Shown here piece by piece: positions 27,874-36,290 of a stretch of DNA of 64,000 nucleotides. The stretch spans positions 682,001 to 746,000 of the forward strand of contig NZ_JAJUXG010000001.1 in assembly GCF_021390535.1 (NCBI RefSeq), read 5' to 3'. A model generated the notes under the pieces. The model was not told where the DNA came from, made no database searches, and was given only the letters and a program-made list of their open reading frames with translations. The position numbers were made by a program, and so were the translations under genes. The DNA is from Dyadobacter sp. CY312. GTDB taxonomy: Bacteria > Bacteroidota > Bacteroidia > Cytophagales > Spirosomataceae. Within the stretch, counting starts at the first letter, position 1. Each line of letters opens with the position of its first letter.

Positions 27874-28863
27874 ATGAACTACCAGCCAGACCCCGAACGT
27901 TACGAGAGAATGACTTACCGCAGATGTGGCAAGAGTGGTCTAAAACTACCTGCTATTTCGCTTGGTTTGTGGCATAATTTCGGTGGTGTCGATGTTTTTG
28001 AAAACTATCGGGAAATACTGCGTACCGCATTTGACAGAGGAATAACCCATTTCGATCTGGCCAATAATTACGGTCCCCCTCCGGGCTCTGCCGAAGAAAA
28101 TTTTGGTCAGCTGATAAAAAAGGATTTTGGCGGGTATCGCGACGAACTGATTATTTCATCCAAAGCCGGATACCTGATGTGGCCGGGGCCATATGGAGAA
28201 TGGGGTTCGAAAAAGTCGCTGTTTGCAAGCATTGATCAAAGTTTGAAACGCATGCAGCTGGATTATGTCGATATTTTCTATTCCCACCGTCCTGATCCGG
28301 ATACTCCCCTGGAAGAAACGATGGGTGCGCTGGACCTCATTGTCCGTCAGGGAAAAGCCTTATACGTGGGTATCTCCAACTATAAAGCTGAGGAAGCAGA
28401 AAGGGCAATTGCAATCCTGAAAGACCTCGGCACTCCGTGCCTCATTCATCAGCCTAAATATTCCATGCTGGAACGTTGGGTAGAAGGTGGTTTGCTCGAT
28501 GTACTTGAACGGAACGGCGTAGGTTGTATCCCTTTTTCTCCACTTGCCCAGGGTATGCTCACTGATAAATATCTGAAAGGGATTCCAACAGATTCCCGTG
28601 CGGCAAGAGCTTCCGGTTACCTGCAGGAGGGTCAGATTACACCGGAAGTGATTCAAAAAATAAAAAAACTCAATGAAATTGCTTCTGAACGAGGCCAGAC
28701 ATTAGCACAAATGGCTCTTTCCTGGCTGCTCAAAGATCCGAGGGTTACCTCTGTTCTCATTGGAGCCAGCCGTGTTTCTCAGTTGGAAGACTCTCTTAAA
28801 TGTCTCGAAAATACCGAATTCTCAGAGGTTGAACTTGCCAGTATTGAAGGGATACTCTGGTGA
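27874..28863 (+). CDS. Aldo/keto reductase, L-glyceraldehyde 3-phosphate reductase type
   Basis: 329 residues, a full-length NADP-dependent aldo/keto reductase. The start (YRRCGKSGLKLPAISLGLWH) and HFDLANNYGPPPGSAEENFG match the YghZ/Gpr (AKR14) subgroup, which reduces L-glyceraldehyde 3-phosphate and methylglyoxal-type aldehydes. Catalytic Asp and Tyr lie in HFDLANNYG, Lys in ISSKAGY and His in YSHRPDPDTP. The cofactor-binding end is GASRVSQLEDSL. It stands alone, convergent with the glycosyltransferase gene, and probably serves carbonyl detoxification. Confidence 0.93.
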   Translation: MNYQPDPERYERMTYRRCGKSGLKLPAISLGLWHNFGGVDVFENYREILRTAFDRGITHFDLANNYGPPPGSAEENFGQLIKKDFGGYRDELIISSKAGYLMWPGPYGEWGSKKSLFASIDQSLKRMQLDYVDIFYSHRPDPDTPLEETMGALDLIVRQGKALYVGISNYKAEEAERAIAILKDLGTPCLIHQPKYSMLERWVEGGLLDVLERNGVGCIPFSPLAQGMLTDKYLKGIPTDSRAARASGYLQEGQITPEVIQKIKKLNEIASERGQTLAQMALSWLLKDPRVTSVLIGASRVSQLEDSLKCLENTEFSEVELASIEGILW

Positions 28864-28913
28864 AGCTTAAACACAATCCGGGAGTTCCCTTCAAAGTATT
28901 TATATGAAAACGT

Positions 28914-28936
28914 CCGGCCCACCTTATTTGGGCCGG
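28914..28936. terminator. Hairpin between convergent genes
   Basis: Perfect 8-bp GC-rich stem (CCGGCCCA with TGGGCCGG) and 7-nt loop. It lies 50 bp after the reductase stop, and the minus-strand stop codon of the glycosyltransferase (28924-28926) is in its loop. On the minus strand it is followed by ACGTTTTC. It probably ends transcripts from both sides. Confidence 0.7.
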
Positions 28937-29850
28937 TGACGAGACAGGCTCTTCTCAGAAAAGCCATATTCGCTGATCAGCTTTTGGTACGACATATTCT
29001 CGGCCCTTAGATAAAGATCATGGTTACTCAAGGTATCCACACCCGAGTTTAGTTCTCCCTCCTGCCCCGTCCACACGTGTGTGGCATAACCAGCAATGGG
29101 CACATTCTTAAATCTCAGGCCTTTGTTGTTCATGTGATGAAACCACCTTACAGCCGTATCCATATACATTTGGCCAAACATGATTTCCTTGTCGTGGGGC
29201 CACTGATAAGGCGCTGTCTGCTGGCGATCTACCAGAGCCGACCATTCGTTGAGCCTGCATTCCGGCAAAGGCCATACCTCCCTCCCTCCTCTGAAATAAT
29301 CGTAGACTTGCTTCCTGGGAGCCGGATACTGATCCACCAGGCTGGCAAACTCCTCTTCGTTGGGTTGGTATGAACTGTACGAATCCGAATCGCATAAACC
29401 TGCGTAGCTCGCCGGGCAGTTCCAGCACATCCCTATTGGTCCCACACCCGCAAATTGCTCACTTTGGATCTGCTTCAGATACAAGCCCAAAATGTCATCA
29501 TGGAACAGCATATCATTGTGAATCAAGTACAGATACCTGGCGTTGCTTTTTTCAAATGCGTACTGATATCTGATTGACCATCGATATTGTTTAAGCCAGA
29601 AAAAACGCTCCTTACCTGGTTTCAGCCCAAAATAAAACCAGGGACGGTAAAAAATAACTTTATCTTTAAACTGATCGACGATGAAATCATACTCCTCGTT
29701 GTATGGCTGTTCGCGCTCCGGAACCAGATAGATTTTATTTATCCACTTGCCCGAGTGAGCAAGCAACGAACTTATTGCCACCGCTGTCATAAGCGGTTTC
29801 CCATATACATGTAACGCGACGTCAATAGAATTTTGCAAATTTTCAGGCAT
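28924..29850 (-). CDS. Putative glycosyltransferase (GT-A-like)
   Basis: 308 residues, soluble, no signal peptide. The start (VALHVYGKPLMTAVAISSLL) and the segment RYLYLIHNDMLFHDDILGLY look like the nucleotide-sugar-binding first half of GT-A glycosyltransferases, where HNDMLFHDD would take the place of the usual D-x-D. The second half is rich in Trp and Tyr (MDTAVRWFHHMNNKGL, GYATHVWTG). I do not recognise a family, so function is inference. The next genes on the same strand, a SGNH esterase and an acyltransferase, suggest a surface-glycan modification cluster, although the 130-bp gap argues for partly separate transcription. Confidence 0.6.
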   Translation of the reverse strand: MPENLQNSIDVALHVYGKPLMTAVAISSLLAHSGKWINKIYLVPEREQPYNEEYDFIVDQFKDKVIFYRPWFYFGLKPGKERFFWLKQYRWSIRYQYAFEKSNARYLYLIHNDMLFHDDILGLYLKQIQSEQFAGVGPIGMCWNCPASYAGLCDSDSYSSYQPNEEEFASLVDQYPAPRKQVYDYFRGGREVWPLPECRLNEWSALVDRQQTAPYQWPHDKEIMFGQMYMDTAVRWFHHMNNKGLRFKNVPIAGYATHVWTGQEGELNSGVDTLSNHDLYLRAENMSYQKLISEYGFSEKSLSRHRPK

Positions 29851-29980
29851 TCGGAACTCTTGTTTATTCGCTCCAAATATACTAGGTCAAATTAATAAAT
29901 ATCAGGAAAAGTGACCGGATAACACTTTCAACATCGCTCTATTATGCCCTGCAGATTTTTTAGGATAGCTCTGCTACGAT

Positions 29981-30937
29981 CTAAAAGTGTTTACCGATTA
30001 TATCAGCAATAGCCTGCATTCCTTTATCTGACGGGTGCCTTCCTACAGACGTATCCGTAAAATTGGCAAGTGCGCTATTGTCTTTGTCTTTCCACAACGG
30101 TTCCAGATCAGCGACTATATATCCCCGATTCGTTGCGATATTTCTGATTCGCCAGCTCGCCTCCTCCGTGGTTGACCAAAAACTTGTCGAACAGATCACC
30201 TTGGATACCGTGCTTTTAGATATAAGCTCTGTAATCAGTCTGTCATATCTGTTTTCATAGTCTGCAATGGTAGTCAGATTCGTATTTTCAGCAATGCGCA
30301 TAATCACCATATCCGGAGCAAAATCTGTAAAATTTTTCAAGCTCGTAAAATCATATGTCCGGTAATTCTGTTCAAAATCGACGGCAATCATCAATCGTAT
30401 CTCTACATTGGGATTCAATTTTTTCAGCTTTGCCGAAACCAGATGTACATAGTCTTTATCAGCGGCACTAGCAGCCATTCCCCAGTTTCCATACCAGCCA
30501 ACCTGCGGCAATTGCCCGTGAAGTGTGATGCTATTTCCTACTATCAACACTTTTTTGTAAAAAATTGAATAGGAAACTTTGCTAACCGGTGAGACGATAT
30601 TCTTATATCTTGTTCTGCCCCAGATTTCACCTACGGATGATACGACCGTACACTCCAATGCCTTCCAGGTCTTACCCAAATCCGTACTCATTTCGTAAAC
30701 TCCGGGAGCCGGCAAACTGTCGGCATGTAACAACACCTTAGTTCCGTAGGCAATTGGTCCACTCTTCTCGGAAAATACCGGCTGGGGCATTTTACTAATA
30801 AAAACCCCGGGATCACTTAGCGGAACGCTACTGCACGTATCAGTACCTGCGAGCACAGGATGCGGTTCATTTTTACACTGCCAGAAAGCCAAAAACACTA
30901 ATATCAAACACAAAAAAAAAGGTACTTTCAATTTCAT
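29981..30937 (-). CDS. SGNH/GDSL hydrolase lipoprotein
   Basis: 318 residues with an N-terminal membrane signal and a possible lipidation Cys (LAFWQC, a loose lipobox). Residues about 30-125 form a beta-sandwich-like front part. The hydrolase domain begins at KVLIVGNSIT, with the nucleophile Ser136, continues with IGWYGNWGMAAS-like GWYGNWGMAAS and the block III Asn, and ends with GRHPSDKGM carrying the catalytic His. The Asp normally three residues before that His is not at its usual place. The family removes acetyl or acyl groups from carbohydrates. It starts 1 base after the stop of the acyltransferase gene, so the two are coupled and probably act on the same glycan. Confidence 0.85.
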   Translation of the reverse strand: MKLKVPFFLCLILVFLAFWQCKNEPHPVLAGTDTCSSVPLSDPGVFISKMPQPVFSEKSGPIAYGTKVLLHADSLPAPGVYEMSTDLGKTWKALECTVVSSVGEIWGRTRYKNIVSPVSKVSYSIFYKKVLIVGNSITLHGQLPQVGWYGNWGMAASAADKDYVHLVSAKLKKLNPNVEIRLMIAVDFEQNYRTYDFTSLKNFTDFAPDMVIMRIAENTNLTTIADYENRYDRLITELISKSTVSKVICSTSFWSTTEEASWRIRNIATNRGYIVADLEPLWKDKDNSALANFTDTSVGRHPSDKGMQAIADIIGKHF

Positions 30938-30938
30938 T

Positions 30939-31994
30939 TTACAATGTTTTTAGCTTTAAAGCTGGCTCTTCTACCAATTTCCATGAAAGCCATCCCAGGG
31001 GTAAAGTTAGTAATAAAGAATAAATGAACATTTTTGAAACAGAAATCATTTCCGGCAAAAAATACATCACAACAAGCTGCTGAATGGGAAAGGCGTAAAT
31101 ATATAACCCGTACGATACGTCTCCGAAGTTACCAAACCTATTAAGCCAACCCTTCTTGAAACCTAAGTAAAGAATGACATATGGAACAAGCAGATATCTC
31201 ACCAATCCGCCCGCAGCCAGTGGAAAATACCCCTTTACAGAAGAGCACCAAAAGACAAGCAACTGAGCCGCCAACAAAGCCAGAGCCCACCTGCCTTTGT
31301 ACGGGATATAATTCTGAAAAAAATAGATGACACTGCCAGCCAGAAAATACATCCCGAAGTTAAGGAAATGACCCAGATCCAAATGTATTAGCCGCAAAGT
31401 AACAGGATTCATCTCCAGTGCCTCTCTCCAATACAAAAACGAGCACCAGAGCATTACAAACAAGGCCAGCACCAGATACTTCGTTTTATTTCTTAAAACG
31501 ATGTGAGCGCCCAATAAAGCACCATAGCAACTAACCTCATAAGCCAAGGTCCAAAGTGATCCGTTTATGCCCGTCACCGGCAAATTTTCAAAGACTCCGG
31601 GTAGCGTGTCGGGATAAACAGGAAATAACTTTATTGTCCTGAAATAGCGGTAGGTTTCTGGTGTGCCAAAATAATCCTGTAATGAAAGTGTAGTAGCGAG
31701 CGGACCGATCAAAAATATTGTAACAAAGATGGCAGCGATCAAACCGGGTATGATCCTGATAAACCGTTTCCAAATGAATCGAACGTAATTGGTGCTTCTC
31801 ACAAGACTCATTGAAATCAGGTAACCGCTGATCGAAAAAAATATGCATACGCCCATGTGCGCCGACGGAAATAAACCACCCGAAAGCACTTGCAGATAAT
31901 CGAAGTTGCTGCGCCCTGATAATGGGTACGAATGACCATAAATTACCAGCACCGCGGCTAAAAATCGTATCAGGTGAAAATTGTTTGCATGCAT
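30939..31994 (-). CDS. Acyltransferase family 3 (OafA/YrhL type)
   Basis: 351 residues with about ten transmembrane helices. The motif HLIRFLAAVLVIYGHSYPLSG (His and Arg in the first helix region) and VCIFFSISGYLIS are typical of acyltransferase 3 proteins, which move acetyl or other acyl groups across the inner membrane to O-antigen, exopolysaccharide or peptidoglycan. Unlike many OafA homologues it has no C-terminal SGNH domain; that activity is encoded by the next gene, which overlaps in spacing (1-base gap). It is the first gene of that pair, and the 593-bp AT-rich region before it presumably contains the promoter. Confidence 0.92.
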   Translation of the reverse strand: MHANNFHLIRFLAAVLVIYGHSYPLSGRSNFDYLQVLSGGLFPSAHMGVCIFFSISGYLISMSLVRSTNYVRFIWKRFIRIIPGLIAAIFVTIFLIGPLATTLSLQDYFGTPETYRYFRTIKLFPVYPDTLPGVFENLPVTGINGSLWTLAYEVSCYGALLGAHIVLRNKTKYLVLALFVMLWCSFLYWREALEMNPVTLRLIHLDLGHFLNFGMYFLAGSVIYFFQNYIPYKGRWALALLAAQLLVFWCSSVKGYFPLAAGGLVRYLLVPYVILYLGFKKGWLNRFGNFGDVSYGLYIYAFPIQQLVVMYFLPEMISVSKMFIYSLLLTLPLGWLSWKLVEEPALKLKTL

Positions 31995-32587
31995 TGATTT
32001 CTTTTTAATGAAATATAGATGATGGAAAATTTTGCCAGGAGGTTAGATCGTGCCGGCAGAAATAACATAGTCACAAAACTAGATATTCCAACAGAACTAC
32101 TCCTTAAAAAAGATGTTAAATTATTGTCCGGTTTATAAATTAGAAATGGTTTATGACACTTCCACATGACTTATTGAAGCTACCAAAGAAGAATATAACT
32201 TCGAAGACAATAACTTATTATTTCGCTAATCTTACCTATTAATAAATCACATTTTTCGTAAAGCTATTAATAAAATATAAAGCCAAATTAATTAAAAATA
32301 CAAAGGTAGTCGGGTTACATAAAACAACTAAAAAATTAGCCAATTCATGCATTAAAATCTCGCATGCTAACCAGCCAAAAAAAGATAACATAGAATTGAC
32401 ATTCAACACGAATAACTCAATAAAACAATAATTAATATGTCACACGACATAGAACTGTTTAATTCCAGCCTGGAATACACAATAACCAAATTGATAAAAT
32501 ATCAACAAAATCTAATTTAGAAAAATATTCAGAGGACGTATCGTGCCACTTAAAATGCCAAAGGAACAAGTTATCATCTCCCTGAGA
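31995..32587. other. AT-rich intergenic region without a supported gene
   Basis: 593 bp of very AT-rich sequence between the acyltransferase start and the end of the MarR gene, both on the minus strand. It should hold the acyltransferase promoter and the marR transcript end. I see only short ORFs (for example 27 codons at 32437-32520) without a ribosome binding site or recognisable product, and no clear hairpin followed by a T-run. Confidence 0.6.
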
Positions 32588-33022
32588 TTACTCTGCAGTG
32601 CCTCCCAGTTCGATCAGAAATTTATTGAAATCCTCTGCCTTTTTTGTCTTGACTGAATTTAGTATCTGCTCGCTTGCAGACTCGGCAGTTGCCATAGCAT
32701 CGTTAAGAATTCGCCTTCCCGCAGGTGCAAGTTTCACATAACTTACGCGTGCATCACGGCTGTTAGCTTCTCTTCTTACAAGACCAATTTTTTCCAGCGG
32801 CGACAGCATTCTCGTAACTCCCGATGCCGTCAAGCCGATTTTCTCTGCCAGATCCATCCTTCTCAGCTTCTCTTCAGGAGCCTGAGAAACGTGGTACAGA
32901 ATAAGGAAATCGTTCAGACTTATTCCATGGCTACTGAGCTTTGTATCAAAGCGTTTCACCGCCATCGCTTGTACGACATTCAGATTAAGGAAAAATTTTA
33001 AAGACTCAGATATGCTTGACAT
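32588..33022 (-). CDS. MarR-family transcriptional regulator
   Basis: 144 residues from the ATG at 33022 (MSSISESLKFFLN); the longer frame to 33091 runs through the operator-like palindrome and is rejected. The winged helix-turn-helix is clear: FLILYHVSQAPEEKLRRMDLAEKIGLTASGVTRMLSPLEKIGLVRR contains the recognition helix, followed by the wing around SRDARVSYVKL. MarR dimers bind palindromes and are released by phenolic ligands or by oxidation; this one has no Cys, so a small-molecule ligand is more likely than a redox switch. A perfect 20-bp palindrome just upstream suggests self-repression. The ClC channel gene lies upstream on the same strand. Confidence 0.92.
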   Translation of the reverse strand: MSSISESLKFFLNLNVVQAMAVKRFDTKLSSHGISLNDFLILYHVSQAPEEKLRRMDLAEKIGLTASGVTRMLSPLEKIGLVRREANSRDARVSYVKLAPAGRRILNDAMATAESASEQILNSVKTKKAEDFNKFLIELGGTAE

Positions 33023-33044
33023 AATGTTGATTAATAGTTGATAT

Positions 33045-33064
33045 ATACTTGAATATTCAAGTAT
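33045..33064. promoter_or_regulatory. Perfect palindrome, probable MarR operator
   Basis: ATACTTGAATATTCAAGTAT is a perfect 20-bp palindrome centred 32 bp before the marR ATG, the size and position of a MarR dimer site. A second, imperfect site (ACACTT, 6-nt spacer, AAGTGT) lies at 33090-33107, sharing the CACTTGAA half-site. Together with the AT-rich remainder, this is what the 311-bp gap between clc and marR holds; no terminator hairpin was seen for clc. Confidence 0.75.
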
Positions 33065-33333
33065 TATACAAATATATAAATAATGTAACACACTTGAAAT
33101 AAAGTGTTTGTTATTCTTGATAAATGATTATTCCGGCTCATCCATCAGAACTACAATCACATTATATCTGAGAGACACCCCAGAACTGAACTTTGGAAAG
33201 CGCGGCGGAATACTCCTGAGAATTGCGTGTAGGGAAAGTTTTAAAGCAGTGTTTCGGCTAGAAAAAAGATAGAAGCATGAAAAGCACACGCTTGACAGTT
33301 GCAATAACAGTCTTGAACTTTTATCGCAGATTA

Positions 33334-35190
33334 TTATCCTGAATGCGCCTGCAATAATTGCCGGTATCGGTTGAGCACGCCGGACTTGGAGATGAAGCCA
33401 ACATATACCCCGTCGGCTTTTACAACTGGCAAATTCCACGAGCCCGTTTCGTCGAATTTTTGCACCACAGACACCACATCATCAAACTCATAAATCAAAG
33501 CAGAAGGCTTTTTCATCAGGCTTGAAACGGTAGCGGCAGACAATCCATTTTCATCAAAGAAGAACGGGCGAAGATCGTCCATTGAGATAATTCCGGCTAG
33601 TTTTTTATCCTGATCAGTAACGGCAATTACGTTTCGTTTTCCTGTTCTTAAAAGATGTGCTAATTCAGGAAAAGTACCATTTATATCAAGCACCTGAATG
33701 TCGCGGTCAATCAGGTCCAGTGTCTGCAACATCGACAAAAGATTACGGTCATGTTCGCGAGTAAAAATCTTACCTTCATTCGCTAGTTTTTGCAAATCGG
33801 GAGAAATAGAAGAAAACCATTTTGCGATCAGAAAAGCGGTAACACTTACGAGCATTAAAGGTATAAAAAGATCATAACCTGAACTGGATTCGGCGATCAG
33901 AAAAATAGCTGTTAAAGGTGCATATAAAACACCACTCATTACCCCTGCCATACCCACCAATACAAGATTGGCAACAGGCACCTCTTCAATTCCTAATTGC
34001 TGACAAAACAATGCAAAAACAAATCCCAGCGTACCTCCTGCAAAAAGAGACGGAGCAAAATTTCCTCCATTACCTCCACTATAAATTGTGATGGAACTTG
34101 CGAATGCTTTTAACAAACATATTACAGTAAGAAACACGAGAACCACCCATTCACGATAACCGACAAATCGAAAAAAACTATTCTCCATTACGTTCCTCAC
34201 TTCTCCATTTGTAAGTGCTTTAATAGTATCATATCCTTCTCCAAACAACGGCGGATAAAGCACACAAAGTACCGAAAGGACTGCACCTCCAAGCATGGCT
34301 TTTTTCATTCGATGCCATTTAAGCTCATGAAAAAAACCTTCGATGTATTTAGTAATTAAAACAAAATAACGAGCATAAAGTCCACATAAAATACCAAGGA
34401 TAACATAGTAGCCCAGGTTACGATAATCGAAGGGGCTCCTGCTAGTGAACTGAAATAAAACGCCTTCCTGAAGAAGTATTTTGGACACAAGACTTCCGCA
34501 TACGGCTGCTACTACAAGGGGGATAAAATCCGAGAACACCACTCCTGTGAGTAATATTTCAAACGCGAACATGACACCTGCAATTGGTGCATTAAATGCG
34601 GAAGCAATACCGGCTGTTGCACCCGCAGCTAGCAGCAGTGTACGTTCCTTGTAATTGAGTTTGTAGGTCTGAGCGAAATTTGAACCGATGGCCGCTCCGG
34701 TAACAGCAATGGGACTTTCCAGACCGGCCGAGCCTCCAAGGCCAACCGTGACCGCACTCTGCACAATTTGTGAGTACATTTTCACAGAAGATACCACACT
34801 GGAATTCTTTGCAATTTCGTGAAGAATAACGGGTATTCCCTTTTTGTCCTGACCATTAAAAATAACCAGAACCAGTAAACTCGTGATGACTATTCCAAGA
34901 AATGGAAATACGAGATAGAAGAAAACCTGATCTTCAAAATAAACTTTATGGGTGATCAGGTAGTGAATATAATGTACCAGGGATTTGAGAACTACACCAG
35001 CCAGACCGCACGTAAAACCTACCAGAATACCTGATAAAATCAAAAACTGGGCTCTTGACAAAACACTTTTCAGCCAGAAAATGACAATTTCGTAACTGCG
35101 GGCTTTCCGTAAACTATACTTTGCGAAGTTGCGCCGAAACCGAAGAAAGCTTGAAAATCTCTTTACTGTACTTTTATTCACGATATCCAA
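33334..35190 (-). CDS. ClC-type chloride channel/antiporter with CBS domains
   Basis: 618 residues. Residues about 40-470 form the ClC membrane domain: GSAGLESPIAVTGAAIG includes the gating Glu158, and GGNGGNFAPSLFAGG is the second selectivity-filter region. Residues about 490-612 carry two CBS domains (FPELAHLLRTGKRNVIAVTD, MKKPSALIYEFDDVV), which usually bind adenine nucleotides and regulate the pore. Such proteins exchange Cl- for H+ or conduct Cl-; they assist acid resistance. The frame has no ATG near its start: TTG at 35190 is preceded closely by an in-frame TAA, and GTG at 35181 is the alternative. It precedes marR on the same strand. Confidence 0.93.
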   Translation of the reverse strand: MDIVNKSTVKRFSSFLRFRRNFAKYSLRKARSYEIVIFWLKSVLSRAQFLILSGILVGFTCGLAGVVLKSLVHYIHYLITHKVYFEDQVFFYLVFPFLGIVITSLLVLVIFNGQDKKGIPVILHEIAKNSSVVSSVKMYSQIVQSAVTVGLGGSAGLESPIAVTGAAIGSNFAQTYKLNYKERTLLLAAGATAGIASAFNAPIAGVMFAFEILLTGVVFSDFIPLVVAAVCGSLVSKILLQEGVLFQFTSRSPFDYRNLGYYVILGILCGLYARYFVLITKYIEGFFHELKWHRMKKAMLGGAVLSVLCVLYPPLFGEGYDTIKALTNGEVRNVMENSFFRFVGYREWVVLVFLTVICLLKAFASSITIYSGGNGGNFAPSLFAGGTLGFVFALFCQQLGIEEVPVANLVLVGMAGVMSGVLYAPLTAIFLIAESSSGYDLFIPLMLVSVTAFLIAKWFSSISPDLQKLANEGKIFTREHDRNLLSMLQTLDLIDRDIQVLDINGTFPELAHLLRTGKRNVIAVTDQDKKLAGIISMDDLRPFFFDENGLSAATVSSLMKKPSALIYEFDDVVSVVQKFDETGSWNLPVVKADGVYVGFISKSGVLNRYRQLLQAHSG

Positions 35191-35353
35191 TTTTTAACCT
35201 AAGCCGAAGCTGTGATTTTGAGCCTGCAATCTTATTGATTTCTCCTTGAATGAAACCGTTGCACGACCATTATAGTATGTGTTAACTGCAATAAAACAAA
35301 AACCGCATCACATTCCAACAGAAATGAGTTCTGTTCCATCGTATTGGTAATAC

Positions 35354-35393
35354 AAAAAAAATGCCTGCCGGTGAATACACCAACAGGCATTTT
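35354..35393 (-). terminator. Rho-independent terminator of the Gly-rich lipoprotein gene
   Basis: On the minus strand AAATGCCTG and CAGGCATTT (9 bp, with further pairing inside the loop) are followed by a run of T. It begins 17 bp after the stop of the 35410-36180 gene. Confidence 0.9.
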
Positions 35394-35409
35394 CGAACTG
35401 ATAGTAATT

Positions 35410-36180
35410 CTATTGGCGGTAATCCGCTCTGGCAAGCTGTACTTCAAGGCGAATGTCTACGCTGCGGTCGTCGTTCCCATAGCGATTACCACCACCGGTT
35501 CCAATTCCTACACCCATGCCACCGCCCATACCAATTCCACCACCCATTCCGATACCAATTCTTGGCGAAAATCCTGATTGAGACGATTGTCCGTCAATTT
35601 TGATGTTCACACCTAACATGGAAGATTGCGACGGGTTCACTGCCATCAGGTTAAATGGTATGGCGATCTGCTCGGTAAGCTCACCATTTTTATCCATCGA
35701 TATGTGTGATTTGATACTGCCTTCCCCTATCACAAGATTGATCGAATGCTGTCCTTTTTTATCTTTCCAGAGCGCTTCCTTATTGTAGGAATCCAAAAGC
35801 AGGTTAAGGCCTAAACTATTAGGCAGATCGGTTTCAATGCGTTTAAGTGCTTTGCGATCTTCTTTCATGATGACCGGAAAAAGCAACGAATAGGCTTCCT
35901 TCTTCTGTCCTTCCGGACTGAAAGAAATTTTGAACCCGTTGGTCAGAATTTTCTGTACCGTGACCGGATCTTTTGTTTTGAGCGTGAGATACACGTACTG
36001 ATCATCGTTGATAATCCCATATTTCAATCTCGACTTCTGATCCTGCTGATCGGGCTTTACTTCATCTACATAAGTGAACGGAGCATTCCATTTCGACTCG
36101 TAAGTCATTGTTTTTGATGAACTGCACCCTGCCAAACCGGCAAGTAACAGTAGGGTCCACACTTTACTTTTATTTTTCAT
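35410..36180 (-). CDS. Lipoprotein of unknown function with Gly-rich tail
   Basis: 256 residues. The lipobox LAGLAGC (Cys about residue 19) is followed by a Ser-rich spacer, so the mature protein is a periplasmic or surface lipoprotein. The middle (about 35-200, YGIINDDQYVYLTLKTKD, FKISFSPEGQKKEAYSLLFP) looks like a beta-sandwich, similar in feel to carbohydrate-binding domain families, but I do not recognise it. Residues 208-231 are a low-complexity stretch of GIGMGGG units, followed by an acidic and basic tail ending RADYRQ. It has its own terminator and no same-strand neighbour within 100 bp downstream; the hybrid kinase gene upstream ends at 36291... on the same strand. Role unknown. Confidence 0.75.
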   Translation of the reverse strand: MKNKSKVWTLLLLAGLAGCSSSKTMTYESKWNAPFTYVDEVKPDQQDQKSRLKYGIINDDQYVYLTLKTKDPVTVQKILTNGFKISFSPEGQKKEAYSLLFPVIMKEDRKALKRIETDLPNSLGLNLLLDSYNKEALWKDKKGQHSINLVIGEGSIKSHISMDKNGELTEQIAIPFNLMAVNPSQSSMLGVNIKIDGQSSQSGFSPRIGIGMGGGIGMGGGMGVGIGTGGGNRYGNDDRSVDIRLEVQLARADYRQ

Positions 36181-36290
36181 TTAGCTTGAACAATGTAAAA
36201 TTTGCTTAACTTATTTCAAACGAAAATTCCGTAACAATAATTACGATTACAGGCTTAAAATCGTTGTAAGCCAAAGAAGAAAGCGGTTGT

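Noticed and set aside
32437..32520. 27-codon ORF in the AT-rich gap
   Set aside because: No ribosome binding site, no recognisable product, isolated; length is expected by chance.
33128..33439. 103-codon minus-strand ORF next to marR
   Set aside because: Overlaps the C-terminal CBS part of the ClC gene in another frame.
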